Positions 35,222 to 48,610 of a stretch of 64,000 bases of DNA are shown here, one piece after another. Position 1 is the first letter of the stretch, and each line of letters starts with the position of its first letter. A program made the translations under genes and the position numbers. Origin of the DNA: Bipolaris cookei (taxonomy: Eukaryota > Ascomycota > Dothideomycetes > Pleosporales > Pleosporaceae). The notes below the pieces were generated by a model. It saw only the letters and a program-made list of their open reading frames with translations, had not been told where the DNA came from and did no database searches. Location of the stretch: positions 178,269 to 242,268 of the forward strand of contig NRSV01000038.1 in NCBI GenBank assembly GCA_002286855.1, read 5' to 3'.

Positions 35222-35255
35222 AGCCCAGCAGCAAATGACTCTGGGCTTTTTTTTT
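35221..35255 (+). other. Hairpin followed by a T run
   Basis: AAGCCCAG (35221-35228) and CTGGGCTT (35241-35248) are perfect inverted arms of 8 bp around a 12-base loop, and the right arm runs into nine T. In a eukaryote a T run can stop RNA polymerase III. I see no A- or B-box gene just upstream, so the role is unknown. Confidence 0.4.
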
Positions 35256-36090
35256 CGAGGTTGCTCGATTCTGTTCGCCAAAGACGAGAGACGAGGAAAA
35301 AAGAGAGGCTACTGTACGATAAAGGGAAAAGGTGGGGCGGCGTAGGCGCGGTACGGGTGCGGTGGGTTACTGGATTTGGGATGGGGATAGGATTCGGGAG
35401 GAATGGGGTGTGTGGATTGGGGGAATTTTTTTTTCGGTTGGCGTTGCGTCAGCCGAGGGTGCGCTAGATACGGATACGTAGAGAGCGTGGTCTCGGGACG
35501 ATTGTTGCTGTCGTTGTAGCGGTTGCTAGTAAACGGGTGTGGGGAACGTAGAAGGATACAAGAGGAATTGGAGTAGGTCGATGGATGGATGCGATACGCA
35601 ATTCTCTCTTTTCCGTGCTGGGGACGAGAAAAGGGAGTAGCTGTATGCCACCTCTCCCTTCCTACCCCTTCCTACATTTTCAACCCAACCCAACAGTCGC
35701 CGACCATATGTATCCCCCTACCACCACCACTATCATCTCTACTACATACCATTCCATCTCACTACCGCCCCCGCGGCCACATCGGCGCCTCACTCAGCCC
35801 ACTCTGCTCTACCCCGCCACCGTCCCAGCGGCAACAAAAAGTGTATCTCTCTAATCCGTTTTCAGCACGAAGGATTCCGGAAGTGATGGGTTCCGGCGCG
35901 TAAACTGGGAGACGGTTATGCAGGTGAGCGAATTGGGCGGATAGGCGACTGAGATTTGAGTTTTTAGATTGGGTGTCGTTAGAGAGGGATTGGGGGATGT
36001 ACATATGTATGTATGCGTTGTTGTTGTACATTGTAAATTGGAGGTAAGATAGGTGTGGGTGGGTAGTGTAGTGGCGGTGTGAAGAGTGAG

Positions 36091-36110
36091 GCTGGGCTGG
36101 GCTGGGCTGG
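36091..36110. repeat. GCTGG pentanucleotide repeat
   Basis: Four perfect tandem copies of gctgg. Confidence 0.8.
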
Positions 36111-39100
36111 ATGGGGTGACGTAGTGTGGGAGGGTGAAGGGAGGGGGGGAAGGTTGAAAGAAGAGTTTGGAGTGAAATGATAGGCGTGACTGGAAAGCGA
36201 GATATCGAGTAGGAAGTTGTTTCAGCATGGGAAATGCTTCTTTACCATATCAGAATGACTGGTGCTGGATAAGAACTAACGTATTATAACCCCCGCCTTT
36301 TCTTTCCACTCATCATGCATGCTGTAAGTGTAAATCCAATATCCGCCTCACACACATCGAGATATAAAAGCTTCGATGTAAGCAGGAGGGCTTTTCGTAG
36401 ACAGTGATGGTGATGCAGTGAAATATATGCGGTAGGTAATGTTGCGGTTCTATATCTCTCCTGTCTTTAGCTACCTACATCATCTACCTATATGTAGTTA
36501 TGAGATACTCCGGTCTACTGTTGTGAAGAGTTCACTATTTTGTTTAAAAAAAATAAACAAATAAATCACTCTAAATTTTGACGAATATGTGGAAAGTGGG
36601 ATGCAGGGTGCAGGAGGGAAACGTTGAATTTATACTCGTGGCAGAGAAGTAAAATGGGAGTAAGAAGACGATATACATTATGAATTAGCCTAAACTACTA
36701 AACAGAGACACACAATACTTTGAGCCTTCCTTCTCTATCTTCCAGATCCAAAAGTGATGTATAAAGTCTACACCATGTGCGAATTTGTAAAGTATGTACT
36801 GCGACTTGGTAGACGTGCGACCATCCCTGCCTTTCTCGAGGATTAACAATAAGAAAAGTTCTGCAAGGCAGAAATTCAAAAGTGAGAAAGAGATAGTTGC
36901 ATGATGCTGACTGTACGTATACTACAGTCCCAAGACCCTTGATATGAAGATCTACACAATCACATGCAACATTTCGCAGATGATATCGAATGTAACAACA
37001 CAGCCACACAAGCACAAAACGATGATGCCTACCTCTCACGTTCGTATCAGAACCCTAAATCCATCCATCCAGACCGCTTCCTCACGAAGTTCACGCGCAA
37101 TAACCCCTCTCATCCAAGTGAAGCAAAAAACCAGCCGCCCAGCGACGATCACGATCCCAATGACGTAGCCCGCCCGCTCTATGATCCTGCATCCAAAAAT
37201 CACCGTCAATCACTCACATACATAGTAACGCCCGCCCCCTAGCCCTATCCCGGATTCGCATTCGGAACACAAGAGCACGCAACGAGCAACGAAAAAAAAC
37301 CCCTGAGTCAAACCCACAAACCTGACCGCCTGTGCAAATAACTCCGCCCAGCAACGGGGTACGTACAAAATAACCCAGAGTGAGGACGGGATCCCAAAAA
37401 AGCAAATGACCATCCTCGCCCCCCCCCCTTCCCCCGGACAACTCGCTATCCCATGTCGATTCTGCGAATGCTCCGAACGGGCATCCAAAAAAAAAGCGCA
37501 ACAAGGGCAAGCACGTTTCGGCAAATTTCCGCCGTCGTCGCCGTCGCCGCCGCTACGCACTATCGCCCCGCCGTTTGCAATCTATGTACGTACACCTACC
37601 AACTCGCATTCCCGCGTCGTATATATGTATATATTTGTGAAACTTGCACTTGTACATAATGCATCTTTGGATACGATGACAGAAAACTGTCGCAAAACGG
37701 ATGAGGGGACAAGAAGCGAATACCGTTCCGTCGCCTTCGCCTGTTGCCGTTTCTTCCTAAGGCGGAAGCAAACCGTTGGCGCCGAAGAGAGAGGCAGAGC
37801 AGGCCGAAAGCGAGGGTGACCAGACCAAGATCCGTAGCGAAGACCAAACAGTAAAACTAAAGTTGCAGAAGGGGCAAAACGTCGTAACGCAGAAATCATC
37901 CATCAGACCAAGATTAATATTTCCGAAGCGTGACCTTTGTGATTTATTTTAGGTTGCCAATATCTTTGTAAAGGATGGGAAATCCTGAAGGGATTGAATG
38001 TGGGGTGATACTTGCACTGGGGAGAGGGGGAGGGAGGGGAGGAGATTGATTGGCCGGAATGTTAAATGTCCCCTTTGCTTCAGATAGATTGCAAGGAGCT
38101 GTTTTGCCAGCCAGAAAAAAAGGGCGGAAAGCAAGTAAGCAAAATTCGTGGCCGCGACCCTTGGAATGCGGCAAACGAACCAAGCATATTGCGTTGTTGG
38201 GGTTCGAACGGGACGATACGGGGACCAGGATTGTTTGCGCGATGCGTACAAAATTAGCGAGCGGAGATAACTCCGCTCCGCTCGCTGGCCGTTCAAAGTC
38301 TGTCAATCAATTTGTCTGACTTTACCCCCACCCCCACTTACTCTACTCCCCCTTCTTCGCAGTGTGACATGCGTAAGTGTACCCCTTGTGCCCCAGCGTT
38401 GGTTCATTTGCATCTTGTCTCGTATAAGCCAAGGGGAGTCGTAAAGCTTTTCTTGCTTCACTTTTGGATGATCTGTTGCCCCGGACGCCTATCAAAGTCA
38501 AACATGGACCGGTCAAAGAACACGAGATTTGCACAACAGCACTCGCTGCGATTGGATCCCTAAGCCTACCCGTGCCCCTCTAACCCCAACCGTTGGTGTG
38601 TGTAAAGACGTATCACAAATTACAAGGGATGACAAGCAGCAGTTACAGCTGTCCGCTTCGCTATAATTAGACAAAAAGTGGTTTAGCGTTGCACAACGGC
38701 TTTTCCATGGGACTGGCTCGACAGGCCACCAGCGGCACAAGCGGGCTTCGTCTGGCATTCTGGATCCTTAGCCCTGGCCTTCTTGTGGCGTTCTGACCCC
38801 GCTTATTCGTTCGTACGCCAATTTGGCCTTGCATCAGGATGCCACCCCGGTCGTCTATCTGACAGCCGCGGGTTGTTGTAGGTGATGAAAGGATGGAGAC
38901 TTAGATTGTAGTTCCGACGGCATCGGGCCGCGCGCGCACCTACGACTGATTGGGGTATGAGGTGCGAAAAGCACAATGTCCGCTTCGCTCGTTTCGTGAC
39001 GCTCGTGGGATCCAAGACAAAGGGATTTCTGGTAGGGATTTCTGTAAGACGACGCAACGAATGAAGGGGGGGTTCGTGCGCGTGTACAAGTATGCTCAAC

Positions 39101-39500
39101 GACACTCTCGTCCACGTATCAGGACCCAACGCTGGGGTTTTACTGCTGCAAGCCGGGGAGCCGCATTCTGCAGTTGGCCGACGATGACGCAGTAGACTGC
39201 ATGTCGCTCGCTCGCCCGCCCGCGTTTGCATTACGCCCACGCTGCACTCGCCTTTAGAAAAGCCTTGGAAGCATCGCACAGGGTGCGGCGCTTGCCTACG
39301 GCCCTTATAACCCAAGTGCAAGGTCTCGGGTTCGTGTTCAGTTCCTGACTGAGTTCAGAAGGTGGCACGGGAGGCCAAACGGAGGAGGGGCAAACGCCAT
39401 GGTTGGGCGAGAACAATGGTCTCTCGTCCACGCCGCGATTTGGCCGCTGCTAATGTATGTAGTGTGGAGTCGTGCAGCAGCAACAGCCCATATCTCTTGA

Positions 39501-42500
39501 TGAGATGCAACAGACAGCCCTTTGGTGTGTTCAGGGTTGAGCGAGGCCCTACCAAGCTGCAAGGGTAGAGACGAGTGATCGTAGAACAAACGACAGCGCA
39601 GTCCCATATTGCGCAGGGTATGTATGGTCTGTGGGTGTGGTCTAACTCGGCAACTCGGTATTCAACGGCAATCGCCAGCATTCTCTGCACAATGTGTATA
39701 TGTGTGTGTGTGTGTGTATACAGACTGGTGCTATTAGCCGTCTTGCAAAAGTCGGCATTTGCTGCACAGATGCCGTCTACCTGCACTTTTGATTAAACAT
39801 GATGTACCTATCCCATTCGGTCACTCACCCGTTCAAGTGCAAATGCTGTGTACCATAAGCTCAATATGGCCATCCTAATTATCCACCATTTGAAGTCCCC
39901 CGAGGCTAATTGTATAGTCGCATGCAGCAGAGTTGTGTGCCATGACCGTGGCCCTGGGCTCTCGCGTTCGAACAGTGTTCGTCGCCTCAACGGCCTGTCG
40001 GAACGGATAGTGTGTCGTGGGGTAGTAATTATGCGCGAAGTGCCATGTGAGCTGTTGTGTCTACCATGTTACCGTAGATGAAAGTAAGGCGGGAGCCATC
40101 TCCGGCTGGTGTAGTAAAGCCTAACGAATTATGTATGCGCTGTATCCCGAGGTCTAGCACATTGCTGCATGGCTCGAAGTGGACGGGGGCTGATGACCTG
40201 AATCAGCGTTCCTATTCGACTGGATCTATTGGGGTGTCAATGCAACGTACTTGGCGACCAAAAGCTAGTTTTGAAGTGACGAGAAAAGCTGGCTGTATTT
40301 GTAAGATGAGGAGCTACATTGCAGGATGAAGAGAAAAGACTCGTTGAAGTGGCAATCCGTTGACGTCAAATCGAACTGGGAGGATCCTTATCCATGTTGT
40401 GGGGCTCTTGTCATCTACTGAGGAAGCGTGGTGGTACAAAGTGCGTCAGTAAAGATGCTTCTGGTGGGCACTCGATGGTGTTTGCAATTGGGAGAAGACA
40501 AGATATCTGTTGCGATGTTGGTTTTTGCTAGTCAGATGTCAGCCCTGCTGGAAATGTAGTTTGTAGCATTGTCTTGAGCGGAGGAACGGCCCACACTGCT
40601 CACATGAATGACAGTGATACATCGTATCGCGATCCTGGAATTGATCGGCAGAGTTCGTCGTTAGGACCAGTGCGCATGTTTATCGAAAATAATCAGAAAT
40701 CCCACGGTGGTTGTCGACAGATTACAACGAGTCAGTGGTACTCAAACAGAACGGCGAGATTTTCATACAAGTTTCTGTTGTGTCTCGTATAGTGTTGCGT
40801 TCCCCGTCTTGATTGGTGCTATGTCATATCGGTGTAACGGAGGAAAAGCAGGTTACCTTAAAGGAGTAATTGTAGGCTGGCAGACAGCAGTAATGCACAG
40901 ACAAGTATACGACACGTGCCAGTGGATCCCGTTGGGTGCCGAGCAAACCGTGTGTGTACATTGACTAGTATGTGTGCATAATGTGGCGGACAGAGACTCC
41001 TGAAAGACTCTTGTTGGCTGATAAGCTTGCCAAAGATAGGTACCTCTGGCGATGCACTGTTATTTAACCGTCGCCTACCCCTACCTGAAGCTTTCTGAAA
41101 CACATCGTGGCTTGATTTGAACGGTGTCAAGAGCCACACTTCTTTATCGTCTGTGTAGAGCGACTCATTTGATAACATGCCAATTATCAGCTGGAGTAGA
41201 CTAGTGCGCCTCAAGCTAATATGACAAAAGGGGAAAGAGAAAGACACGGAAAGGGAGGAAAGAATTCGTGAGGCAACAACGTATATCGGCGTTTCAGTGT
41301 ACGACCGGATACTAGGTCTTGGAAGACGAAAAAGTAAATGTAACACCCTGTTAACCAGACAGTGCTGAGTCGTGAATTTCCATCCGGGTGTAGCCAAGCG
41401 GACGATCACTGCTACTGTAGATCATGTGCGCACAGGTCTCGGATTTGACTTGGAAGGGGGGGGGGAAAGGGTCAGCGGTGCTGTAGAGTAGGGTAAGCTT
41501 GGTAGCTGCGACACATAGTTTGCTCCTGTAAATATGATGAAAGGATACAAATAGTACAGGATTGGACCAAGAGTGAGGTTGCCACTCCGGATAGCATCAA
41601 GACAAGCTTGGGTCGAGCAGCCCAAAAAGTACATCCGAGGAGGCGCCTTCTGTGCTTGCGTACATACAGAGCACTTGAGGGTGCATCATACAGTCAAGTC
41701 TACGAGTCGAAGCTGACTCAAGAAAAAAAAGCAGCATTCCCTGGAATTCGATAATGAGTGCGGTGTGTTCGGCGAGGTTGACCCACGCATGGCAATACTC
41801 GTCAGTCTTGGCAGAGGGCGATGCAGGCAAGCGTCATCATCAAGGTGTCGATAGTGAAGGACATCAGTTTTGGCGACAAAGATTCAGCTTGGAAAGGTTA
41901 ATTGATTGCAACAGCGTCAGATGATGGCATGGATGCGAAGAGAATGGCGCTAGCGACGTCTTCAGCTGGTAATGAGAAACAGGGGATGGCCATGTGTCGG
42001 CATGGGCCGAACAAACAACAGACGTAAACGGAGAGACTCGGTCTTGGCCGTCGATCTTGCTTGTAATTTGCAGGCCACGTTGTGTTTTGCTGGGCTTGTG
42101 TGCGTGCGGGCGTGTGTGTTTGCTTCTGTAGCTCTTTTGAACAGGGAGAGAAAGGGGTTTGGGCGGGCCTGTCGATCCGATTTGGGGCATGGCCTCAGAT
42201 CTAAGCCAAACGGCTTTTCCACGCTGGTGCTACATCTTGCTTTGGGCAATTGAGAAACACGCGGCGTAGCTGCAGGCTAGTGCACTAGGATGGAGTCAAT
42301 GACGAGTCAGGCGCGCTCACTTGTGGCAGCGAGTGCAGCCTGTACAAGACGATGCTGTGTACATGCGTATTGTCGGCCCTGATTGCTTCCTCAAGGGAGT
42401 GATAGGGAGGGAACGGGGTCAGGTTGCATGTATGTAGACGAAGACATACATAGTAGCTATGGGTTGAGGGCCGGGTTGGCGGGACTGGGCCTCGACTCTG

Positions 42501-44420
42501 TCTGTCACCTGGATGCCTGGCATAGTGAGGCTGGAGGGATGGCACGGCGCGGTCTAGGTCATGAGTTTGACCGCTGGTGTGCCGCTGTCAAAAACCGTGG
42601 GCTCCAAACCTCGATTAGTAAACGTTGATTCAACGTAAACTGCATCGAGGAGAGCGTGCGCCACAATTGCCAGAGACCGTGATGGCAGGGGGGGTGTCAT
42701 GGTGGAGAGAGAAAAGCAAGGCCTGGCTGCAATGGATGGCAGAAGTGGGTTTCAGGATATGGAAGGCGCGAGGCAAGGCAAGCGATTGGCCCGGCGGCTA
42801 GAATTCGTTAATCTGATCTGTGCGATCTGAGCAAGGGATCCCTGCCTGAACAGTGTGGAGGATGCGAAGCAGAAATCCAAATACTACTGTGTAAGTACGA
42901 GTAGGTACAGCGGTTACCCCTTCTGTGACGGCAGCTTAGCAGCGGGATGATGTTCCTGCTCTGCAGAGGCCCACACGCGGCACTGCGCCTGATGGATTGT
43001 GTGTACACAGGTATACTACAGGGCCTTCCGCCTGTCTTGATTGGGGAGCAGGACGGCAGTGGATTGGCCGGCACGGGTCCATGTCACGGGCACGGGAGCA
43101 GAATGGTAGTGGGGGTGCAACGACGAGGTTGTATGTCAAGGTTCAGCGTCGCCGACCTGCGAGTAGTACGGCGCGGGAGGGCGACACGCAAACACAGACT
43201 TGGTTGACAGTGGCCACTATTGTCGCGATCTACGCACCAGGGGCCCAAGGGCAAACCAGACCCCTCCATGACACAGGCTTCAGAGTATCTGCAGGGAACG
43301 CGTATCAAACCTTGGTAACTCGTAGCTTTTCCCCTTCTCCCCTTCCACCCGTGCAAATCCTCTTTTGCGTGCAGACGGGGAGAGCGGGGCGGCCACAAGC
43401 ACAAAGTCAATATTGCACGAGTCGTGGCCAAGTAAGTTTGTTGCAATGTGCTGCTGATGCTGCTCCGCGGAATGTATACATACCGACTCGGCGCAAGGCG
43501 TCCCGGGCGACTACTTGGTATTGTGTGAGAAAGAGAGAGGACTTGGTTGTAATGGGACATTGACGGACGTGTTTTGCGGCATGGGTGGGCGAGTTTGTTT
43601 GTGGTGGGCCGAACGTATACGAACGGCCAGCGGGACTTGAAACCTGTCGCACGAAGGCGTGGGCGCGACATGCAGAGCGACGTAGCATGCCATTTGGTTG
43701 CGCATGTAGCCAAAGCTATAGTACATAGAGACAGGACCATAGACTGTAAGAGCCACAGCTGCATTGTTGGAACCACCGTTGGTACCAGGGGACGGGAGCC
43801 GGCACAGCAGCATCGGTCGCAGTAGCGCGAGGGGAGATTTAGGTGCGGCTGATGCGCAAGGACACCAGTGAGCGTCAGGCAAAAGGGCAACCAAGTCTCG
43901 TGGCCTCTTGGGCCAAGCGGAAGGCCCCGCGCGGTGGTCCGACGAACAGACGGAGTTGGTGGAGGAGGGACGAGGTGGTGGTGAAGAATAGCATTTGGGC
44001 GCCCAGTGGAACATGGGTTGGCGATCCGGCGACTCAGGGACCCCAGGCCGGTATCCAATAGTCGCAGCGGCAGGCGCAGGCAGTGCTGGGGAAAGCGAAC
44101 GCGATGCACGGCTTGGCGGAGGTTTTCGCAATCGTGTTCGACCCCTGCGCGGGCAAGGGGGGTGAATCAGCGGCACAAGACTGGATGATTTGCGCATCTC
44201 TCCATGTATGTAATAATGTACGTGGCGCAGGCGTACCCAGGCAGCAGGTAGGCCGTGGGAACTGAGGGGACGAGGAGGGGAGGGGCAGGGTGTGAAGTGA
44301 GGTTAGTGCATAGGATAAGGGGGTGGGTGGGTTAGAGTATAGTGGCCGTATTATGAGTATGTAGCAGCAGCAGCCATAGCAGATTAGTGGAATATGACAG
44401 TCGTAACAATAGATTAGCAG
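39501..44420. other. Long gene-free region, part 2
   Basis: No convincing gene on either strand. Includes a GT microsatellite (39695-39718) and G runs (for example near 41455). A minus-strand frame of 341 codons at 43084-44109 was judged random. Confidence 0.5.
39695..39718. repeat. GT dinucleotide microsatellite
   Basis: Run of tg units interrupted once by tata. Confidence 0.8.
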
Positions 44421-46740
44421 CAATATGGTCGCAGCATCATCGCCGCCAACCGTAGCGGCTGAGGCTCAGCAAAACACAGCACCCACTCAGTCGGATGCTA
44501 TGCGTGCCGAAAACTCTAGCCTCACAACTGGGACGCGCCTTGCCCCTCTAGGTCTAGCTCACATGACCCCGGATCTGATGCGTCAGCCACACTCGTGCGC
44601 CGCAGCCTCTCTACCTCTGCCAACACCACCAACAGGGACCGGCGGGACCGGCTCGACTTCGGTGGGCCCGACAGCAGCAGTGCAGCTTCACGCCCTGCCA
44701 GTCTCGCCAGCCTTCTAGCCAGCCTGTCTGCCTCCCTGTCTGAAGCGTGGGGTTTGCCCTTCACGGCCGTTGCCACGGGCCAGGCTGCATCTATCATCCT
44801 GGCGGCGGCGGCGACGACGACAACAACAACAGCAACAGGCCGGCGTCAGGTAGAGTAGACGCAGAGCATCCCCACCGATGGCGTAGCCGGCCCACTGCTG
44901 GCTGGGGGCATGAATGGAGAAAGTTGGGCGAGCCCTGCCCTCGAGACAATCAATCAATCGTCACCCACAGCGCGGGCAGCCTCACTCGCTGCACGCAGTA
45001 ATCGAGATGCAAGCGTCACACCCTCACACATAGCCGCACTGGCAGCGCCCGCCTTGCTGCCACGGCCCAGGGCACCTCGCCGACAAAGACCACAGGTAGG
45101 CGGATGACGACGTCTTTTGGCAATCAACGGTCTTGCTGCGTCCCAAAACGTCTTCGTCTGGCCCTCTGCCCCCTCCGAGTATGCCGAAACGGGCTCCCAG
45201 ATGGGCGTCGCCAGTGCGCTAAGGATATTCCAAATGCCACGCCTGCTGCTGACTGGCGCAACCATCCCACACGCACCCACTCGCTACCTCTCGCTACCTT
45301 TCGCTACTTTTCGCTACTGGCCCGCTGGCAGATCGCCCTCCAGCCCACCAACGGCCGCCAGCACCATGCTGCTGCTGCTCTCGCTCTAGGTCTGCTATAC
45401 GTACCCAGTAGAGCGCTGCTAACTGCTATTACCGCCGTGGCGGCCACGCGCGCCCCGTCTTGTTCCCCTCTTTTGCAGCCCTCTAGGTGTAGGGCTCCCC
45501 GCCCACGAGACCGCTTTTGAACAGCCATGCAGCTTGCCGCGCTCGACGCAGCATCGGCCAGCTCGACAAAAAGTACGGCCAGCGCCCGACTGAGGCCCAT
45601 GGCGCTAGCCCCCGGGAGAACGACAGGCCCCAAAAGGAGTCGTCGTAGTGCCAAGCTCACCTCGCCGACCTCAATCCCCCCATGCGAGGGCCGTGACGAT
45701 CGCACTACCAGCGCCCGGAGCGCAGCCCAGCACCAGCACCCGTTTGATCGACGCCCGAGTGGTGACTGCAACGTGCATCGTGCGCCGCTCGAGAGAACGC
45801 TGCTTCAGATGTAATGGTTCGCACGAGGAACAGCACACGAGAATGGCCTGCCAATGGCCGCCCACCCTTCTTTTCTCTCTGTCTGCTAACCACCACCACG
45901 GCCACATGGTCGCCCGAGGCGGTGCTCCACCATTCTGCCCGTGCCATGTAAGTATACTGGCAGGCTCTACCAGGCCTACTATTCACACCACAACTCTATT
46001 TAGGGGACCGTTGCGCTGTATCCATGCATGTACATATGTATGTAGCCAAGTACGTATCTATGTATATTCAAGTCCATCCATCTACATACACACATGCACC
46101 ATGCATTGTATAGGGTGACAGGATCCAGGGCCTGCCACCATGGCAGCGCATCTGCTATCCATGTATTTGGGCACTTCTGGGTGCCGTGGGCAACGAAGCT
46201 GCCCGCCCCGGGCATACCCTGGAAGCTGCTGAGGCTGGCTGAGGGGCCTGCTGCTCAACCTTTCGGCCATGGGCATGTTTGGTTTTACAGTGCGCAGGGC
46301 AGGTCGAGTATCGCGCCCAGTGGGGGTATTCCTGACTATCGCTATGCTGTCTACAAAAGCCCGCCGGCCAATGTGCTACGGGCGCACCGTCATGAATCGG
46401 CAGCCAAACGGCCAGGGCCCCTAGCAGGTGCACCATGCTGCGCGAGCGGTGGGCCGCTGACGGGGACGAGCGCGCTCACGGCGGCCAGGGAGCGTCGCAG
46501 GGGGTGCGCGGGCTATTCACCCTGGTCCTCCCACCATGGAAATGCGAGCTGGGCGTCCCACTTGCTTTTTCGGCCTCCCCAAAGATGGCGTCCGGCGAGC
46601 GCCATACGCCATGCCACGATGTGATACAGGGTACTTGTCGAATCCGACGATCTGGTCCTTCTACTAGGTCCATCGCTGCCTGTGTGCGTCGTAGACAGCC
46701 ATCACACTAGCCTTTTGCTGCTCAGGGCCCAGTCAGTTGC
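44421..46740. other. Long gene-free region, part 3 (GC-rich)
   Basis: GC content is visibly higher here, which opens long overlapping frames on both strands. None has a sensible protein composition or recognisable motif, so I annotate no gene. A 10-bp tandem repeat lies at 45281-45318. Confidence 0.5.
45281..45318. repeat. 10-bp tandem repeat, four copies
   Basis: Unit tcgctacctt, four successive copies with small changes in the last three bases. Confidence 0.8.
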
Positions 46741-47401
46741 TCTGAGCGCCCCATGACGCCCCAGCGCTCTGTGTCCACCATCTCACCATTGCCTTAGCCG
46801 CATCTTCTGAAAAGCAGAATCCTCGCTCACCTCTGCCCGTCCCGAACAAGTCAATAACTCCTCGACCACCTTGGCGTCCAAGTGCCAGGACTACTCCCTC
46901 CCCACGCCCGCCTTGATATATACCGGTGCTTCGCCTCTACCACGTTTACCGTTGGTCCGTCAGACAACGTTCACTACCACTCAACATCCACTCGACTCAA
47001 CAACAAACTTACACACTTTAAATCAGTCCTGTCGTAGTCACCAACCCGCCATACGGTATGCCTCCTCTCTCCCTCGGACCCTTTACACCATCTCGCACTG
47101 CCCTGTGTACATCCCGTCCTCTGCATTTTGTCTGCATCATATCTTGTCAATCTACACATTGTCAGTGCCTGTTGCAGATATACCCCCGCCTCTCTCATCT
47201 CCCCTGTTTCCACCTATCAACGCTCAGCCTCATGGTTGTCTCACCCCCCTTGTATTTTCATCTTGTATCATGTTACCTCCAGTCCACGAAACTGACCTGC
47301 CACGTTCAGCCTTCTATCGAACATCGACTCAGAGTCGAAGTTCGCATTTCTTCTTACTTCTTCTCAAACAACTACACCCTTCTTAAACGAAAAACTTCAC
47401 A
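46741..47401 (+). promoter_or_regulatory. Core promoter and long leader of flbD
   Basis: A TATATA-type box (about 46916-46922) is followed by a strongly pyrimidine-rich stretch up to the ATG at 47402. If the TATA is used, the leader is about 450 nt, with several short upstream frames. Long leaders with upstream frames are common for fungal developmental regulators. Strength of this call is moderate; no splice pair was fixed. Confidence 0.45.
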
Positions 47402-48610
47402 ATGGTTGCCCACAGACGCGGCCCCTGGTCGCAGCATGAGGATCAGTGGCTTGTCAACCTCGTAGCTCGCAATGGACCCCACAACTGGGTTCGCATTTCA
47501 CAAGAAATCGGCTCCAGGTCACCCAAGCAATGCAGAGAGCGCTATCACCAGAACCTCAAGCCCTCATTAAACCACGATCCAATCACTGGCGAAGAGGGCG
47601 AACTGATTGAGAAGATGGTTGCTGAGATGGGTAAGAGATGGGCAGAGATTGCTCGGCGGTTAAAAGGTCGCAGTGACAATGCTGTCAAGAACTGGTGGAA
47701 TGGGGGTCAAAACCGCAGAAAGCGCAATCCTGAGCGTGCAGACCAGCGACCCCGCGACTACATGCACCAAGCACAGCCTGGGTTCCACTACCCACTGCCC
47801 AGCACTCTTCCTCACCATGAAGAGCACCAACACATGACCCCTCGCCATGACCAGCAACGACACGACTCCCACCGACCATCAGTACACTCGCCACATTCTC
47901 TCAAGCTTCCTCAGCCCCAGCGATTTGAACCCTACCCAGCACCTCGCCCGCAGCCTCTCGATCTCGCCACATACGGATCACACGCGGCTGTACGAGCACG
48001 GGGATTCGAGACGCCTATGCCTTCACCTTCTGGATACTCCATCGTATCTGCCGACGGTGCTCCTTCCCTCATCACTGATACTGGCTCAGAGTCGAGGTCC
48101 CCCCGTGGTGCAGCTTCTCCCCCAGACATGACACTTGCACCACTAGTCGGTAGTCGAGAAGAGCGTAAAAACTCCAGCACCCGCTACCTGCCCACCACTG
48201 GCTTTGCACCTGAAGACGATTCTTCTAGCGATCCTTACAGACGTTGTGGCTCACTTCAGCTACCTCCTCTGCATCGTAACGAGGCCCAGGCTTCCAAGGC
48301 AGCCCCTTCTTTCCGCGAGCCAAACTACGAGCGCCCGCAGCCACCACAGCTCCTTACCCAGCCGACCCCCCAGCTTACACACCACCACTCCATGCCTCAG
48401 TCCGCTCCCACAAGTGTGCCACAACGACCACTACCACCTTTCCATTCGCTTGCTGAGCCAAGACTACCTCTGCCTCACTCCACAAGTGCGAGCAGCAGCC
48501 CGGCATCGAGGCAACTGCCATCCCCTTACGTCTTGCCGTCAATGCCAGCAGAGGCACGAAGCGCACCCGTCTCGCCAAAGGACCGAATGTCTCTGCGAAA
48601 CATCATGTAG
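47402..48610 (+). CDS. flbD: FlbD-type R2R3 Myb transcription factor, 402 aa
   Basis: DNA-binding regulator; in Aspergillus FlbD acts upstream of brlA in the switch to asexual sporulation and also in sexual development. Single exon. Two Myb repeats: R2 about residues 5-52 (RRGPWSQHEDQWLVNLV, NWVRISQEIGSRSPKQCRER) and R3 about 58-105 (EEGELIEKMVAEMGKRWAEI, RLKGRSDNAVKNWWNG). The tryptophans at 9, 29, 78 and 97 and the recognition-helix segments SPKQCRERYHQNLKPSL and SDNAVKNWWN are intact and match the FlbD group closely. A basic cluster NRRKR follows. The other 290 residues are disordered, rich in Pro, Ser, His and Gln, as in homologues. The gene stands alone, with 13.5 kb before it and 4.4 kb after it lacking genes. 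Confidence 0.93.
   Translation: MVAHRRGPWSQHEDQWLVNLVARNGPHNWVRISQEIGSRSPKQCRERYHQNLKPSLNHDPITGEEGELIEKMVAEMGKRWAEIARRLKGRSDNAVKNWWNGGQNRRKRNPERADQRPRDYMHQAQPGFHYPLPSTLPHHEEHQHMTPRHDQQRHDSHRPSVHSPHSLKLPQPQRFEPYPAPRPQPLDLATYGSHAAVRARGFETPMPSPSGYSIVSADGAPSLITDTGSESRSPRGAASPPDMTLAPLVGSREERKNSSTRYLPTTGFAPEDDSSSDPYRRCGSLQLPPLHRNEAQASKAAPSFREPNYERPQPPQLLTQPTPQLTHHHSMPQSAPTSVPQRPLPPFHSLAEPRLPLPHSTSASSSPASRQLPSPYVLPSMPAEARSAPVSPKDRMSLRNIM

Larger units (their letters stand above)
33898..39500. other. Long gene-free region, part 1
   Basis: No convincing gene. C-rich tracts (34370-34640), a purine-rich tract (34830-34890), a CCTA repeat plus hairpin (35201-35255), a GCTGG repeat (36091-36110) and AT-rich stretches near 36540 and 36660 are seen. 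Frames of up to about 170 codons overlap on both strands and look random in composition. Confidence 0.5.

Noticed and set aside
38190..38230. ggttcgaac, resembling a tRNA B box
   Set aside because: No A box, anticodon stem or acceptor pairing could be drawn around it.
43084..44109. 341-codon minus-strand open frame
   Set aside because: Composition is erratic (Arg, Pro, Cys, Ser rich without pattern), it overlaps other long frames on both strands in GC-rich DNA, and no motif or splice context supports it.
44425..46700. Many overlapping frames of 90-180 codons on both strands
   Set aside because: Explained by higher GC and few stops; none shows a recognisable domain or a consistent strand.
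33898..47401. Idea that the gene desert is a RIP-degraded transposon island
   Set aside because: It is not AT-rich, has no TA-dense tracts, terminal repeats or transposase/reverse transcriptase remnants that I could see.
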